DNA of 64,000 nucleotides from Haloprofundus salilacus (GCF_020150815.1 NZ_CP083723.1:2604001-2668000), one strand, 5' to 3'. Positions 16,342 to 24,942 are shown, counted from the first letter of the stretch. A program made the numbers and translations. Notes: a model not told the origin generated them from the letters alone.

Positions 16342-17073
16342 TCAGCGCTCGGCGCCGACGATATCGAGGATAGCTCGCAGGACGTCGACGCGGTAGTCGA
16401 CGGCGGGGCCGTCGTCCGCACCGTACGCGACGGTGTACATCCCGGCGGCGGCCGCGCCCGCCACGTCGTGTTCGTAGCGGTCGCCGACCATCAGCGCCGT
16501 CGCCGGCGGGACGTCGGCGGCGGCCAGCGCCGCCTCGAACATCGCCGGGGCCGGTTTCGTCCGTCCGATCGACTCGGAGGTCGTCACCGAGTCGAAGGCG
16601 TCCCCCAGTCCGAAGATGTCGAAGATGAGAGTCGCTTCGGCAGTGTTGATGTCGCTGATAACGCCGACGTAAAGGCGGGATTCGGCGAGTCGTTCGACGG
16701 TCTCGACCGCTCCCGGGTTCGGCCGGAGCGTCTCTCGCTGGACGCGCTCGAACAGCGGTGCCCACTCCTCGACCGGGACCGACTCGCCGACGACGGCGTC
16801 GACGGCGAGACCGTAGGCCGTGCGCGAGGACCGGAACTCGGTTCCTTCCCGTTCACGGAAGTGGCTGCCGACCTCCTCGCGCCACGTCGCCAGCGCGTCG
16901 TCGACGGGCGTCGACAGGTCGTATCGCTCGGCGAGCGCCTCAACGAAGCGGCGGTGGGATTGGCGCGCGGAGTCAACGTCGAGGAGCACGCCGCCGATAT
17001 CCCAAAACACGGCTCGCCAGTCGTTCGTGGCGTCGTTCGCGTCGTCGTTCACCTCCGGGGATTGGCGAGCCAC
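16342..17073 (-). CDS. HAD-superfamily hydrolase
   Basis: A 243-residue HAD-IA protein. Motif I is FWDIGGVLLD: the nucleophile Asp is present, but the general acid two residues on is Gly, as in some haloacid-dehalogenase or epoxide-hydrolase-N-domain relatives. Motif II is GVISDIN, motif III RTKPAP and motif IV VGDRYEHDVAGA. The missing second Asp makes ordinary phosphatase activity less certain. The start is GTG at 17071-17073. It is the first gene of the HAD-kinase-MaoC unit; human ACAD10 begins with a HAD domain followed by the same kinase type. It is divergent from the ligase at 17194. Confidence 0.85.
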   Translation of the reverse strand: MARQSPEVNDDANDATNDWRAVFWDIGGVLLDVDSARQSHRRFVEALAERYDLSTPVDDALATWREEVGSHFREREGTEFRSSRTAYGLAVDAVVGESVPVEEWAPLFERVQRETLRPNPGAVETVERLAESRLYVGVISDINTAEATLIFDIFGLGDAFDSVTTSESIGRTKPAPAMFEAALAAADVPPATALMVGDRYEHDVAGAAAAGMYTVAYGADDGPAVDYRVDVLRAILDIVGAER

Positions 17074-17193
17074 CGCGATGAACCCTCCGGCGAGGGTGTC
17101 AACGCGGCTCCCGAGTTATCCGCCACCGGGTCGCCGACGAACGCTTCCGCTGTCGGCAGAACTAATGTGGGTGACTATCGTCTGTCACGGTAG

Positions 17194-18885
17194 ATGATGT
17201 CATCCACGGAGCTGACTCTTCGACCGTTCTTCTGGCGCGCGACGAGGCTCTTTCCGGAGAAAGAGGTCGTCTCGCGGGGACCGGACGGGATGACCCACTA
17301 CACCTACCGCGAGTTCGGCGACAGGGCTCGAAAACTCGCCGGGGCGCTGTCGTCGCTCGGCGTCGAACCGGGCGACCGCGTCGGCACCGTCGGGTGGAAC
17401 ACCCACCGTCACTACGAGGCGTACTTCGCCATCCCGCTGATGGGCGCACAGCTACACACCATTAACGCCGTGCTGCCCGACGACCACGTCGAGTTCATCG
17501 TCGGCGACGCCGACGACGAGGTGTTGCTCGTCGACCCCGGCGAACCGTTCGAGACCGTCGAGCGACTGTGGGGACGCTTCGATGGCGTCCACGAGGTCGT
17601 CGTGCTAGACGACCAAATTCCTGAAACCGACCTCGACTGCGTCACTGCCTACGAGGACCTCGTCGCCGACGCCGACCCGCTGAAGTGGCCCGACCTCTCG
17701 GAGGACCAACCCGCGGGGATGTGCTACACGTCGGGGACGACGGGGAAGCCGAAAGGCGTCGAGTACACCCAGAAGATGATGTACAGCCACTCGATGATGG
17801 TCGCGACGCCGTCGGCCATCGGCGTCGACGAGAGCGACGTCGTCATGCACGTCGTGCCGATGTACCACGTCAACTCGTGGGAACTCCCCTTCTCGGCGGC
17901 GATGGCGGGCGCAAAGCAAGTGTATCCGGGTCCGTCGCCGGACGCCGAGACACTCGCGCGACTCATCGAGGAGGAAGGGGTGACGCTCACCGCCGGGGTG
18001 CCAACGGTCTGGATAAACCTGCTCGACTACCTCGACGAGCACGATGCCGACGTCAGCAGCCTCGACCGCATCGTCGTCGGCGGGAGCGCCGCACCGAGCG
18101 CCGTCATGCGCCGCTTCGAGGACGAACACGACGTCACCATCGAGCACGCGTGGGGGATGACCGAGACGATGAGCATCGGCAGCGTCTCGCGGCCGAAGAG
18201 CCACATGCGCGACTGGGACCGCGAGGAGCGATTCGAGAAACGGGCCAAGCAGGGACTGCTCTCGCCGGGCATGGAGATGAAGATTGTCAACGACGAGGGA
18301 GAGGAAGTGCCGTGGGACGGCGAGACCGTCGGCGAGCTGTACGTCCGCGGGCCGACGATCGTCAGCGAGTACTACAACCGGCCGGAGGCCGACGAGGGGA
18401 GCTTCGAGGACGGCTGGCTGAAAACTGGCGACATCGCGACGGTCGACGAGGACGGCTACCTCGAACTCGTCGACCGAGCGAAGGACGTCATCAAGAGCGG
18501 CGGCGAGTGGATATCGAGCATCGAACTGGAGAACAAACTGATGGAACACGACGACGTGCTCGAAGCCGCCGTCATCGGCGTGCCGCACGAGCGCTGGCGT
18601 GAGCGACCGGTCGCCTGCGTCCAGCGGAAGTCGGGGACGACGCTCTCGGCCGACGACGTGCTCGCGTTCCTCGAAGAGAGCTATCCGCGGTGGTGGCTCC
18701 CCGACAACGTGGTGTTCGTAGAGGAGGTCCCAAAGACGGCGACCGGAAAGTTCGACAAGAAACGGCTCCGCGACGAGTACGGCGACGCCGAACTCCCACG
18801 CGCGCCCGGCGACGAACGAGATGCCGACGACGGCGACGTGAGTCCGACTGACGACGGCGACGCGAGTGCGACCGACGGCCGGTGA
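17194..18885 (+). CDS. AMP-forming long-chain acyl-CoA ligase
   Basis: A 563-residue ANL ligase with YTSGTTGKPKGVEYT (about residues 178-192), AWGMTETMSIGS, the hinge GDIATVDEDGYLELVDRAKD, SGGEWISSIELE, and the catalytic lysine in PKTATGKFDKKRL. It resembles the FadD3/medium-to-long-chain group common in haloarchaea. The last 30 residues are an acidic, Asp-rich tail. The MFS carrier gene follows 73 bp downstream on the same strand, so uptake and activation of the acid may be linked. The ATG at 17194 is followed directly by a second ATG; either could serve. Confidence 0.9.
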   Translation: MMSSTELTLRPFFWRATRLFPEKEVVSRGPDGMTHYTYREFGDRARKLAGALSSLGVEPGDRVGTVGWNTHRHYEAYFAIPLMGAQLHTINAVLPDDHVEFIVGDADDEVLLVDPGEPFETVERLWGRFDGVHEVVVLDDQIPETDLDCVTAYEDLVADADPLKWPDLSEDQPAGMCYTSGTTGKPKGVEYTQKMMYSHSMMVATPSAIGVDESDVVMHVVPMYHVNSWELPFSAAMAGAKQVYPGPSPDAETLARLIEEEGVTLTAGVPTVWINLLDYLDEHDADVSSLDRIVVGGSAAPSAVMRRFEDEHDVTIEHAWGMTETMSIGSVSRPKSHMRDWDREERFEKRAKQGLLSPGMEMKIVNDEGEEVPWDGETVGELYVRGPTIVSEYYNRPEADEGSFEDGWLKTGDIATVDEDGYLELVDRAKDVIKSGGEWISSIELENKLMEHDDVLEAAVIGVPHERWRERPVACVQRKSGTTLSADDVLAFLEESYPRWWLPDNVVFVEEVPKTATGKFDKKRLRDEYGDAELPRAPGDERDADDGDVSPTDDGDASATDGR

Positions 18886-18942
18886 CGATGGAGACGACTG
18901 ACACGACTGACACGACTCGGCCGCCGCGAGAGCGCCACACTC

Positions 18943-18949
18943 TAGGAGG
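18943..18949 (+). promoter_or_regulatory. Shine-Dalgarno site for the MFS gene
   Basis: AGGAGGAG around 18942-18949 lies about 9 nt before a GTG at 18959. It is one of the clearest ribosome-binding sites in the window and decides the GTG start. Confidence 0.6.
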
Positions 18950-18958
18950 AGTTCTCCC

Positions 18959-20206
18959 GTGTACTCGTGGGTGAAGCGCTCGAACGTCTACTACGGCTGG
19001 TTCGTCGCCGTCGCGTGCTTCCTCGGCGCGACGGTCGTCTTCGGCGTCTCGTACTCGTTCGGCGTCTTCTTCGACCGGATGCTCGTTGAGTTCGGTCGGT
19101 CGCGGGGGGAGACGTCGCTCATCTTCGGCGTCCAGACGTTCGTGATGTACGTCGGCGCGGCCGTCGTCGGCGGCTTCGTCGACCGATACGGGACGCGCCC
19201 GCTGCTGCTGACCTCGATGGGCTTTCTGACCGTCGGGTTAGGCGGCCTCGCCCTGAGCACCTCGTTCCTGCAGGTGCTCCTGTTCTACGGCGTCGTCACG
19301 TCGCTCGGGCTGAGCATCGTGTACGTCGTCTCGTTCGCGACGGTGCCGCGCTGGTTCGACCGCCGGCGCGGCTTCGCGGGCGGCCTCGCCAGTTCGGGGA
19401 CGGGCGTCGGGATGTTAGTCGCCACGCCCGCTGCATCGGCGCTCATCGTCGCCGTCGGGTGGCGGTGGACGTACGGGCTGTTTCTGGTCGGTGCGCTCGC
19501 GATGCTGGCGGTTGCCGTCGCGTTCGTCGCCGACAGTCCGCGTCGTCTCGACGTGGACGCCGCCGTGGAGTTCGACGGCGGTGCGCCCGCCGAGCGCGAA
19601 GCGATGCCGTGGCGGGCCCAGTTACGCGAGACGATCGCCGTCGCGCGCACGCCGTCGTTTCTGCTCGTCCTCGTCGGATGGGTTTGCATCTACGCGACGC
19701 TGTACGTCGTCTTCGCGCACCTCGTCGTCTACACGACCGACGCCGGCCTCGGCCGCGGTGTCGGCGTCTGGGCACTCACCCTCGTCGGCGCAGCGACGAG
19801 CGTCGCCCGCCTCGGTATCGGCCACGTCGCCGACAGACTCGGTCGGACGCGGGTGTTCGTCGCCTGCTCGGCGACGATGGGTATCTCGACGCTCGTGCTG
19901 GCGGCGACGGAGTCCGCGACGGCGGTGTTCGTCTTCGCGCTGGTCTACGGGACCGCCTACGGCGGCAACGGCGCGCTGCTCTCGCCGCTCACGGCGGACC
20001 TGTTCGGTGCGGAAAACATCAACGTCGTCTTCGGTCTCGTCTCCGTCTCCTTCGCCATCTCGGGGCTCTTGGCCCCGCCGTCGGCGGGTCTCGTTTACGA
20101 CGCGTTCGCGAGCTACGCACCCGCGTTCGCCGTCTCGGGCGCCCTCGGCATCCTCGGCGCGGGGATGGTCGCGGCGGCCGACCGGTTGACGACGACTACA
20201 GGGTGA
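18959..20206 (+). CDS. MFS transporter, oxalate/formate antiporter-like (OFA) family
   Basis: A 415-residue, 12-helix major facilitator. Features include the opening YYGWFVAVACFLGATVVFGV, the loop-2-3 motif FVDRYGTRPLLL, and IGHVADRLGRTRVF in the second half, together typical of OFA/monocarboxylate carriers. A GTG start follows a strong AGGAGGAG site. By position it is probably the importer for the acid degraded by the surrounding acyl-CoA genes. It is convergent with leuS, with a 10-bp gap. Confidence 0.88.
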   Translation: MYSWVKRSNVYYGWFVAVACFLGATVVFGVSYSFGVFFDRMLVEFGRSRGETSLIFGVQTFVMYVGAAVVGGFVDRYGTRPLLLTSMGFLTVGLGGLALSTSFLQVLLFYGVVTSLGLSIVYVVSFATVPRWFDRRRGFAGGLASSGTGVGMLVATPAASALIVAVGWRWTYGLFLVGALAMLAVAVAFVADSPRRLDVDAAVEFDGGAPAEREAMPWRAQLRETIAVARTPSFLLVLVGWVCIYATLYVVFAHLVVYTTDAGLGRGVGVWALTLVGAATSVARLGIGHVADRLGRTRVFVACSATMGISTLVLAATESATAVFVFALVYGTAYGGNGALLSPLTADLFGAENINVVFGLVSVSFAISGLLAPPSAGLVYDAFASYAPAFAVSGALGILGAGMVAAADRLTTTTG

Positions 20207-20216
20207 GTCTGCCGAC

Positions 20217-23078
20217 CTACTCGATGTGAATCGCCGGGCGGAACGGCACCGCCGCGGAGGCTCTGTCGCCGGGGTCGTAGGCGTCCTCGCCCTCGACGTA
20301 CAGTTCCACGTCGGCGTCGAACTCGTGGGCGAGGAACGCCGTCGCCTCCTCGTAGGCGGCGTGTTCGTCCATCTCGGCCATCGCGTCGACCGCCGCGTTG
20401 TCTCGTCCGCGGACCACGTCTACGAGGTCCTGCACCAGTTGGTTGACCTCGTTGCCCTTCTCGCGCAGGTCAGGGTTCTGCATGACCTGACCCATCACCG
20501 CGCCCACGTCGTCGCCGGCGTCGGCGACCACGTCGAACACCTCGCGCTTCCAGTCGGCGGCGACGTACACCCGAACCACGTCGGGGTCCGTCTCGGTGAC
20601 GCCGACGATGTCGCGCACGTCGTCGGTCAGGCGCTCTATCTGGCGCTCCTGTAGTTCGACGTCCGGTCGAATCAGGTCCTCGTCCACCTCGGGCCACGGC
20701 GCGTCCTCGGCGGGGGTACCGGTCAACTGCTCGTGCAGTTCGTTCGTCAGGAACGGGACGAACGGGGCCAAGAGGCGCAGCCGCGTCTCCAGTACTTGTC
20801 TGAGGGTCCAGCGCGCGCCCGGACGGTCGGTGTCGGTCCGGCGGCGGTACCAGCGCAGGTTCTCCTCGAAGCCGTAGAAGGCGGCCTGACTCGCGCTGCG
20901 CGTCTCGGAGCTCTCCATCGACTCGGTGACGCTCTCGACGGTAGCCTGCAATTTCGACAGCAGCCAACGGTCGACGTGTTCGAGGTGCTTCTCGCCTTCG
21001 GGGCCGTCCACGAGTTCCTGCGCGCGGTTCCAGAAGCGGTCCAACTGGTTGCGGACGCTCTCGACCTGATCGTCGCGCCAGTCGTAGTCCTGCCACGGCT
21101 CCGCGGAGTTCAGCAGGAAGAAGCGGACGGTGTCCGCGCCGTACTCCTCGATGGCGGTGCCGGGGAGGACGACGTGGCCCTTCGAGGAGGACATCTTCTC
21201 GCCCTCAAGCAGCCCCATCCCCATCACGACGATGCCCTGCGGCCAGTTCGGTTCGTCGAACAGCTCGGCGTGGTGGAACAGGTAGAACGTCAGGTGGTTC
21301 GAGATGAGGTCGTTCGCCGAGAAGCGGTAGTCGACCGGGTACCAGTAGTCCCACTCCTCGCGCAGTTCCAGTGCGCGCTCGTCGGGGTCATCGACCGCCT
21401 CCGCGCCGTAGAACAGCGTGTCGAAGAACTCTCTGGTCAACTTCTCTGTAGGCACGTCCTGCAGACGGTGTGCGACCGTGTAGTAGGACATGTAGATGGT
21501 CGAGTCCGACAGCGGTTCGATGACGAAGTCGGTGTCCCACGGCAGGCGCGTCCCCAGTCCGTAGTTACGGATGCAGGGCCACTCGTTCAGCCAGTCGATG
21601 GTGTGGTCGTACTCGCCGCGCGTGTTCTCCGGGATGGCGTCCATCCCCTCGACGATTCGCTTGGTCTTCGCTTTCCACGCCTCGTCGTTGTACCGCAGGA
21701 ACCACGTGTCCTGCTCGGCGACGACGACGTCGCCGCCGCACCGGCAGATGACCTCCTCGGAGAACTCGTACATCGTGTCGAACGCGCCGGAGTCGCGGTA
21801 GTCCTCGCGGAACCGGTCGCGGATGTCCTCGACGACTTCGCCGGCGTACTCGCCGTACATGTCGAGCATCGCGCCGCTGTGGAACTCTTTATTGTAGAGT
21901 TCCTTCGTCGCCTCAGCCAGCGCCGGGTCGTCCGAGGACTCGATGCCGCGCGACTCGACGGCGACCCGCGCCGGAATCTCGCCGTAGTCCTCGATTTCCA
22001 AGATAGGAACGGGTTCGATGGCTTCGACCGCCGCAGGGTCGATGCCGTACGCTTCCATCCGCTCGGCGTCGGCTTTCGCCTCCTGCAGCGCCACGTAGTC
22101 GTCCGGCGAATGCGCGGGCACCGACATGACGACGCCCGTCGCGTTGTCGGCGTCGACGAACGAGGCGGGCAGCACCAGCACCTTGTCTTCGGTGATGGGG
22201 TTCATGACATGGCGGCCGACGAGTTCCTCGCCGCTGACCGTCTCGTAGACTTCCACGTCGTACGCCTGCAGACGCAGCTTCTCGGCCGCCTGCGCCGAGA
22301 CGAACCACTGCTCTCCATCTACGTCGGCGACGACGTACTCGGCGTCGGGGTCGATGTAGGCGTTCGTGACGCCGTAGACCGTCTCGGGGCGGAGCGTCGC
22401 CATCGGCGCGACGACCGTCTCGCCGTCTCGCTCGAAGGAAAAGCGCACCAGCGTGTACTCCTGGTACTCGGCAGTCTCGCCCTCCAGCAGGTCGTGGGTC
22501 GTCACCGGTTGCTGCTCGTTCGTGCAGTACTTGACCGGGTGTAGCCCCTTCTCCAGCAGGCCTCGGTCCTTCAGCGTCTCGTACTGCCACGTGATGAACT
22601 TCGAGTAGCGCTCGTCGTTCGTGGTGAACTCGCGCCGCCAGTCGACGGAGAGACCCAGCGACTGCATCCCCTTCTTGTAGTGTTCCTCGATGAAGTGGCG
22701 GGCGAACCCCATCGGTGTCTCCAGCTCCTTGAGGGTCTCCTCCGGGACGTTGTACGTGTCTTTCAGGACGCTCAGTTGCTTCTCCTCGCCCTTCTTCAGG
22801 CGCTCGACGGCGCCGATGATTGGCGTGCCGGTGACGTGCCACCCCATCGGGAACAGCACGTTGTCGCCCTGCTGTCGTCGGTAGCGGGCGTAGACGTCCG
22901 GGACGGTGTACGTTCGCGCGTGGCCGATGTGCATGCCGCCGCTCGGATACGGGTACGGCACCGTGATGAACGTCGTCTCGTCCCCTTCGGGGGCGTCAGC
23001 CGGGTCGGCTTCGTAGCGACCGGTCTCGGCCCAGCGCTCCCGCCAGCGCTCTTCGAGTTCCTGCGGGTCGTAATCCAT
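20217..23078 (-). CDS. leuS: leucyl-tRNA synthetase
   Basis: A 953-residue class I aminoacyl-tRNA synthetase that charges tRNA-Leu. The HIGH signature is MHIGHARTYTVPD, the CP1 editing domain occupies roughly residues 200-500, and the KMSKS loop is GEKMSSSKGHVV. The C-terminal anticodon-binding domain ends in AIHIE. The start MDYDPQELEERW at 23076-23078 is the usual haloarchaeal one; the longer upstream frame is spurious. No intein or frameshift is seen. Confidence 0.97.
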   Translation of the reverse strand: MDYDPQELEERWRERWAETGRYEADPADAPEGDETTFITVPYPYPSGGMHIGHARTYTVPDVYARYRRQQGDNVLFPMGWHVTGTPIIGAVERLKKGEEKQLSVLKDTYNVPEETLKELETPMGFARHFIEEHYKKGMQSLGLSVDWRREFTTNDERYSKFITWQYETLKDRGLLEKGLHPVKYCTNEQQPVTTHDLLEGETAEYQEYTLVRFSFERDGETVVAPMATLRPETVYGVTNAYIDPDAEYVVADVDGEQWFVSAQAAEKLRLQAYDVEVYETVSGEELVGRHVMNPITEDKVLVLPASFVDADNATGVVMSVPAHSPDDYVALQEAKADAERMEAYGIDPAAVEAIEPVPILEIEDYGEIPARVAVESRGIESSDDPALAEATKELYNKEFHSGAMLDMYGEYAGEVVEDIRDRFREDYRDSGAFDTMYEFSEEVICRCGGDVVVAEQDTWFLRYNDEAWKAKTKRIVEGMDAIPENTRGEYDHTIDWLNEWPCIRNYGLGTRLPWDTDFVIEPLSDSTIYMSYYTVAHRLQDVPTEKLTREFFDTLFYGAEAVDDPDERALELREEWDYWYPVDYRFSANDLISNHLTFYLFHHAELFDEPNWPQGIVVMGMGLLEGEKMSSSKGHVVLPGTAIEEYGADTVRFFLLNSAEPWQDYDWRDDQVESVRNQLDRFWNRAQELVDGPEGEKHLEHVDRWLLSKLQATVESVTESMESSETRSASQAAFYGFEENLRWYRRRTDTDRPGARWTLRQVLETRLRLLAPFVPFLTNELHEQLTGTPAEDAPWPEVDEDLIRPDVELQERQIERLTDDVRDIVGVTETDPDVVRVYVAADWKREVFDVVADAGDDVGAVMGQVMQNPDLREKGNEVNQLVQDLVDVVRGRDNAAVDAMAEMDEHAAYEEATAFLAHEFDADVELYVEGEDAYDPGDRASAAVPFRPAIHIE

Positions 23079-23206
23079 ACCCGACTTTGAGGGAGGCAGA
23101 CTAAAATAACTCCTATACTTGACTTGTGAGACTGTCGGATAGCGGCAAAAATTGCGCAATACGCTACCGCGTGACAGACTGGGTCGGCGAGAGAACCGGC
23201 GTCGGG

Positions 23207-23272
23207 CCAGTGCCCACGTCGGACCGTCTCGGTGTCGAACGAGCGCCCGCGTCAGACCGTCTCGGTGTCGAA
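23207..23272 (-). repeat. 33-bp tandem duplication at the 3' end of the next gene
   Basis: Two adjacent 33-bp units (23240-23272 and 23207-23239) differ at 4 positions. The proximal unit contains the last codons FDTETV and the TGA stop of the gene at 23252-23722. In the distal unit the TGA is CGA. Confidence 0.75.
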
Positions 23273-23722
23273 CACGCCGTCTACCGCAGACGGGTGAACG
23301 TCGAGCGTGTACGGGACGAGATACGCCGTCGCCACCGCGAGGACGTTCGCGATGACGGTGACGAGGGTGGTCGTCGAGGCCGCCGCCTCGACCGGCGTGT
23401 TCGAGACGAGACCGAGTGCGATAACCTGATAGCCGAAGCCACAGCCGACGAGTAAAACGAGCGATTCGACGCGCCGCGCGTGCGCTCTCCGATCGTGAGT
23501 CACGGACGGCGTCCGCCGGCGGACCCAGACGACGCCGGCGACGAACGCCGCGAGTACGGCGAACGTGAAGGTGACGGTCGGATCGGGTCGAGCGTCGACG
23601 CCGAGCGTCCGAAGAGAGAGCGAGAGGCTGACGAACAGGAAGGTAAACAGGAATGCAGTCGTCGTCGCCCACTGGACGCCGCCGACGAGCGCGGTTCTGA
23701 ACAACGGGCGATACGTACTCAC
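23252..23722 (-). CDS. four-helix membrane protein, unknown function
   Basis: A 156-residue protein with four hydrophobic segments: about 12-36 (ALVGGVQWATTTAFLFTFL), 48-66, 88-106 and 113-138. A basic cytoplasmic loop RRRTPSVTHDRRAHARRVES lies between the second and third. This layout resembles haloarchaeal DUF2391/DUF-type small membrane proteins, but I do not recognise the family. The start is GTG at 23720-23722, supported by a TATA-like box 23-31 nt upstream. The 3' end lies in a 33-bp tandem duplication. Confidence 0.65.
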   Translation of the reverse strand: MSTYRPLFRTALVGGVQWATTTAFLFTFLFVSLSLSLRTLGVDARPDPTVTFTFAVLAAFVAGVVWVRRRTPSVTHDRRAHARRVESLVLLVGCGFGYQVIALGLVSNTPVEAAASTTTLVTVIANVLAVATAYLVPYTLDVHPSAVDGVFDTETV

Positions 23723-23734
23723 GAAAACGAATAT

Positions 23735-23753
23735 GTGAAGAGTTCACTTATAC
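23735..23753 (-). promoter_or_regulatory. TATA-like box overlapped by an inverted repeat
   Basis: On the minus strand TATAAGTG (23744-23751) sits about 22-30 nt before the GTG at 23722, giving a leaderless promoter. The inverted repeat GTGAA-GAG-TTCAC at 23735-23747 overlaps its downstream edge, a position where a bound repressor would block TBP or polymerase. Confidence 0.4.
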
Positions 23754-23941
23754 CTCACGACTCGAAGAAGGCCATAATTGTGAAACAGTATACATCTAAG
23801 AGAGATACGATAGCCGGAGCGGGGTGGTCCAACGTATCACGAGGGATAGCGCGAAGACGACCGAGAGACGGATGTCGCAGAGTGAGAAGTATCAGCGCCG
23901 GGTGTGTCAGCGTCGACTCAGTTGGGGCGTCAGCGTCGAAC

Positions 23942-24385
23942 TCAGTCGATATCGATGCGGTGGTTGTCCTCGTCGTCTGAGCGGTGCTCTTTCGGGAGGT
24001 AGACGGTGAGCACACCGTTGGTGTAGGTCGCTTTCGCCTCCTCTTCCATCACGGTCTCGGGGAGCCGAATCGACCGGTTGACGGACTCGCTGCGGCGCTC
24101 ACGGCGGATATACTCGCCGGAGTCGTCGTCACGGGTCATCTCGCGGGTGCCGCCGATGGTGAGCGTTCGGTCGGTCACCGAGAGTTCGATCTGGTCTTTC
24201 TCGAAGCCGGGCATGTCGGCGGTGACGACGAACTCGTCGTCCTCGTCGGCGACGTCGACGGAGAGGCCGGTGGTGTTCCACATCGGGCGGTTCTCCTCGA
24301 ACTGTCGGTTCATTCCCTCGAACTGCTTGCTCATGCGCTCGAACAGCTCTTCGAAGTCGTCGAACGGGTTGGAACGTCGCATCAT
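23942..24385 (-). CDS. Hsp20/alpha-crystallin small heat-shock protein
   Basis: A 147-residue small heat-shock protein. Residues 1-45 are the variable N-terminal arm (FDDFEELFERMSKQFEGMNR), about 46-130 the alpha-crystallin domain with FVVTADMPGFEKDQIELSV and TYTNGVLTVYLPK. The tail ends in HRIDID, giving the I-x-I anchor used for oligomer assembly. Two ATGs open the gene (24385 and 24382). A second, different Hsp20 gene is directly upstream on the same strand. It is an ATP-independent chaperone. Confidence 0.93.
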   Translation of the reverse strand: MMRRSNPFDDFEELFERMSKQFEGMNRQFEENRPMWNTTGLSVDVADEDDEFVVTADMPGFEKDQIELSVTDRTLTIGGTREMTRDDDSGEYIRRERRSESVNRSIRLPETVMEEEAKATYTNGVLTVYLPKEHRSDDEDNHRIDID

Positions 24386-24420
24386 CTTGATTTCACCGAG
24401 ACCCTATAAGGCGCCGTTCG

Positions 24421-24429
24421 AATATAAAG
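24421..24429 (-). promoter_or_regulatory. TATA-like box of the first Hsp20 gene
   Basis: TTTATATT on the minus strand, 36-44 nt before the ATG at 24385, predicts a leader of about 10-15 nt. The 137-bp gap between the two Hsp20 genes therefore carries its own promoter. Confidence 0.4.
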
Positions 24430-24522
24430 GTTGCTGGAACCCAGATAGCAATTCTCACGTCAGGGGCCATCTACAGCAGAAATTTTACATCTTCCAAAGA
24501 ATAAATAGGGAATAATAGTCGC

Positions 24523-24942
24523 TCACTCGATGTCGATACGGTGACCCTCGTCGTCGTCGCGGCGGTCCTGTTTCGGCAGTCGGACGGTCAGGACGCCGTG
24601 TCGGTACGAGGCGTCCGACGCTTCCTCCTCGACCGGTTCGGGGAAGTGGACGGTTCGGGAGACGCTCCGCTGGGTCCGTTCGCGGCGGAGAAATGCGTCG
24701 TCGCTCGTCTCGGACGTGTCACTGTGCTCGGCGCGAATCGTCAGTTGGCGGTCGCGCACCGCGAGGTCGATGTCGTCGGTCTCGTACCCCGGCAGGTCGG
24801 CGGTGACAACGAACTCGTCGCCGCGTTCCTCGAGGTCGACGGAGATGTCTTTGAGCTTCGACATCCCCGACGACTCGAAGTTCCGACTCAGTTGGTCGAA
24901 CAGGCGCTCGATCTCCTCGAACGGATTGTTGCGGTCGGGCAT
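24523..24942 (-). CDS. Hsp20/alpha-crystallin small heat-shock protein, second copy
   Basis: A 139-residue small heat-shock protein related to its neighbour. It has the N-arm NNPFEEIERLFDQLSRNF, then FVVTADLPGYETDDIDLAV and SYRHGVLTVRLPK in the alpha-crystallin domain, and ends HRIDIE, again an I-x-I type tail. The ATG at 24940-24942 (MPDRNNPF) is selected over a longer frame. The two genes are clearly paralogous but well diverged, so the duplication is not recent. Confidence 0.92.
   Translation of the reverse strand: MPDRNNPFEEIERLFDQLSRNFESSGMSKLKDISVDLEERGDEFVVTADLPGYETDDIDLAVRDRQLTIRAEHSDTSETSDDAFLRRERTQRSVSRTVHFPEPVEEEASDASYRHGVLTVRLPKQDRRDDDEGHRIDIE

Noticed and set aside
15310-17193. 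Very long plus-strand frame opposite the kinase and HAD genes
   Set aside because: Antisense to two well-supported genes; composition is that of the reverse reading of haloarchaeal coding DNA.
23755-24015. Short minus-strand frame before the first Hsp20 gene's end
   Set aside because: Thr/Ser/Pro-rich, overlaps the Hsp20 coding end in another frame and lacks any domain or promoter.
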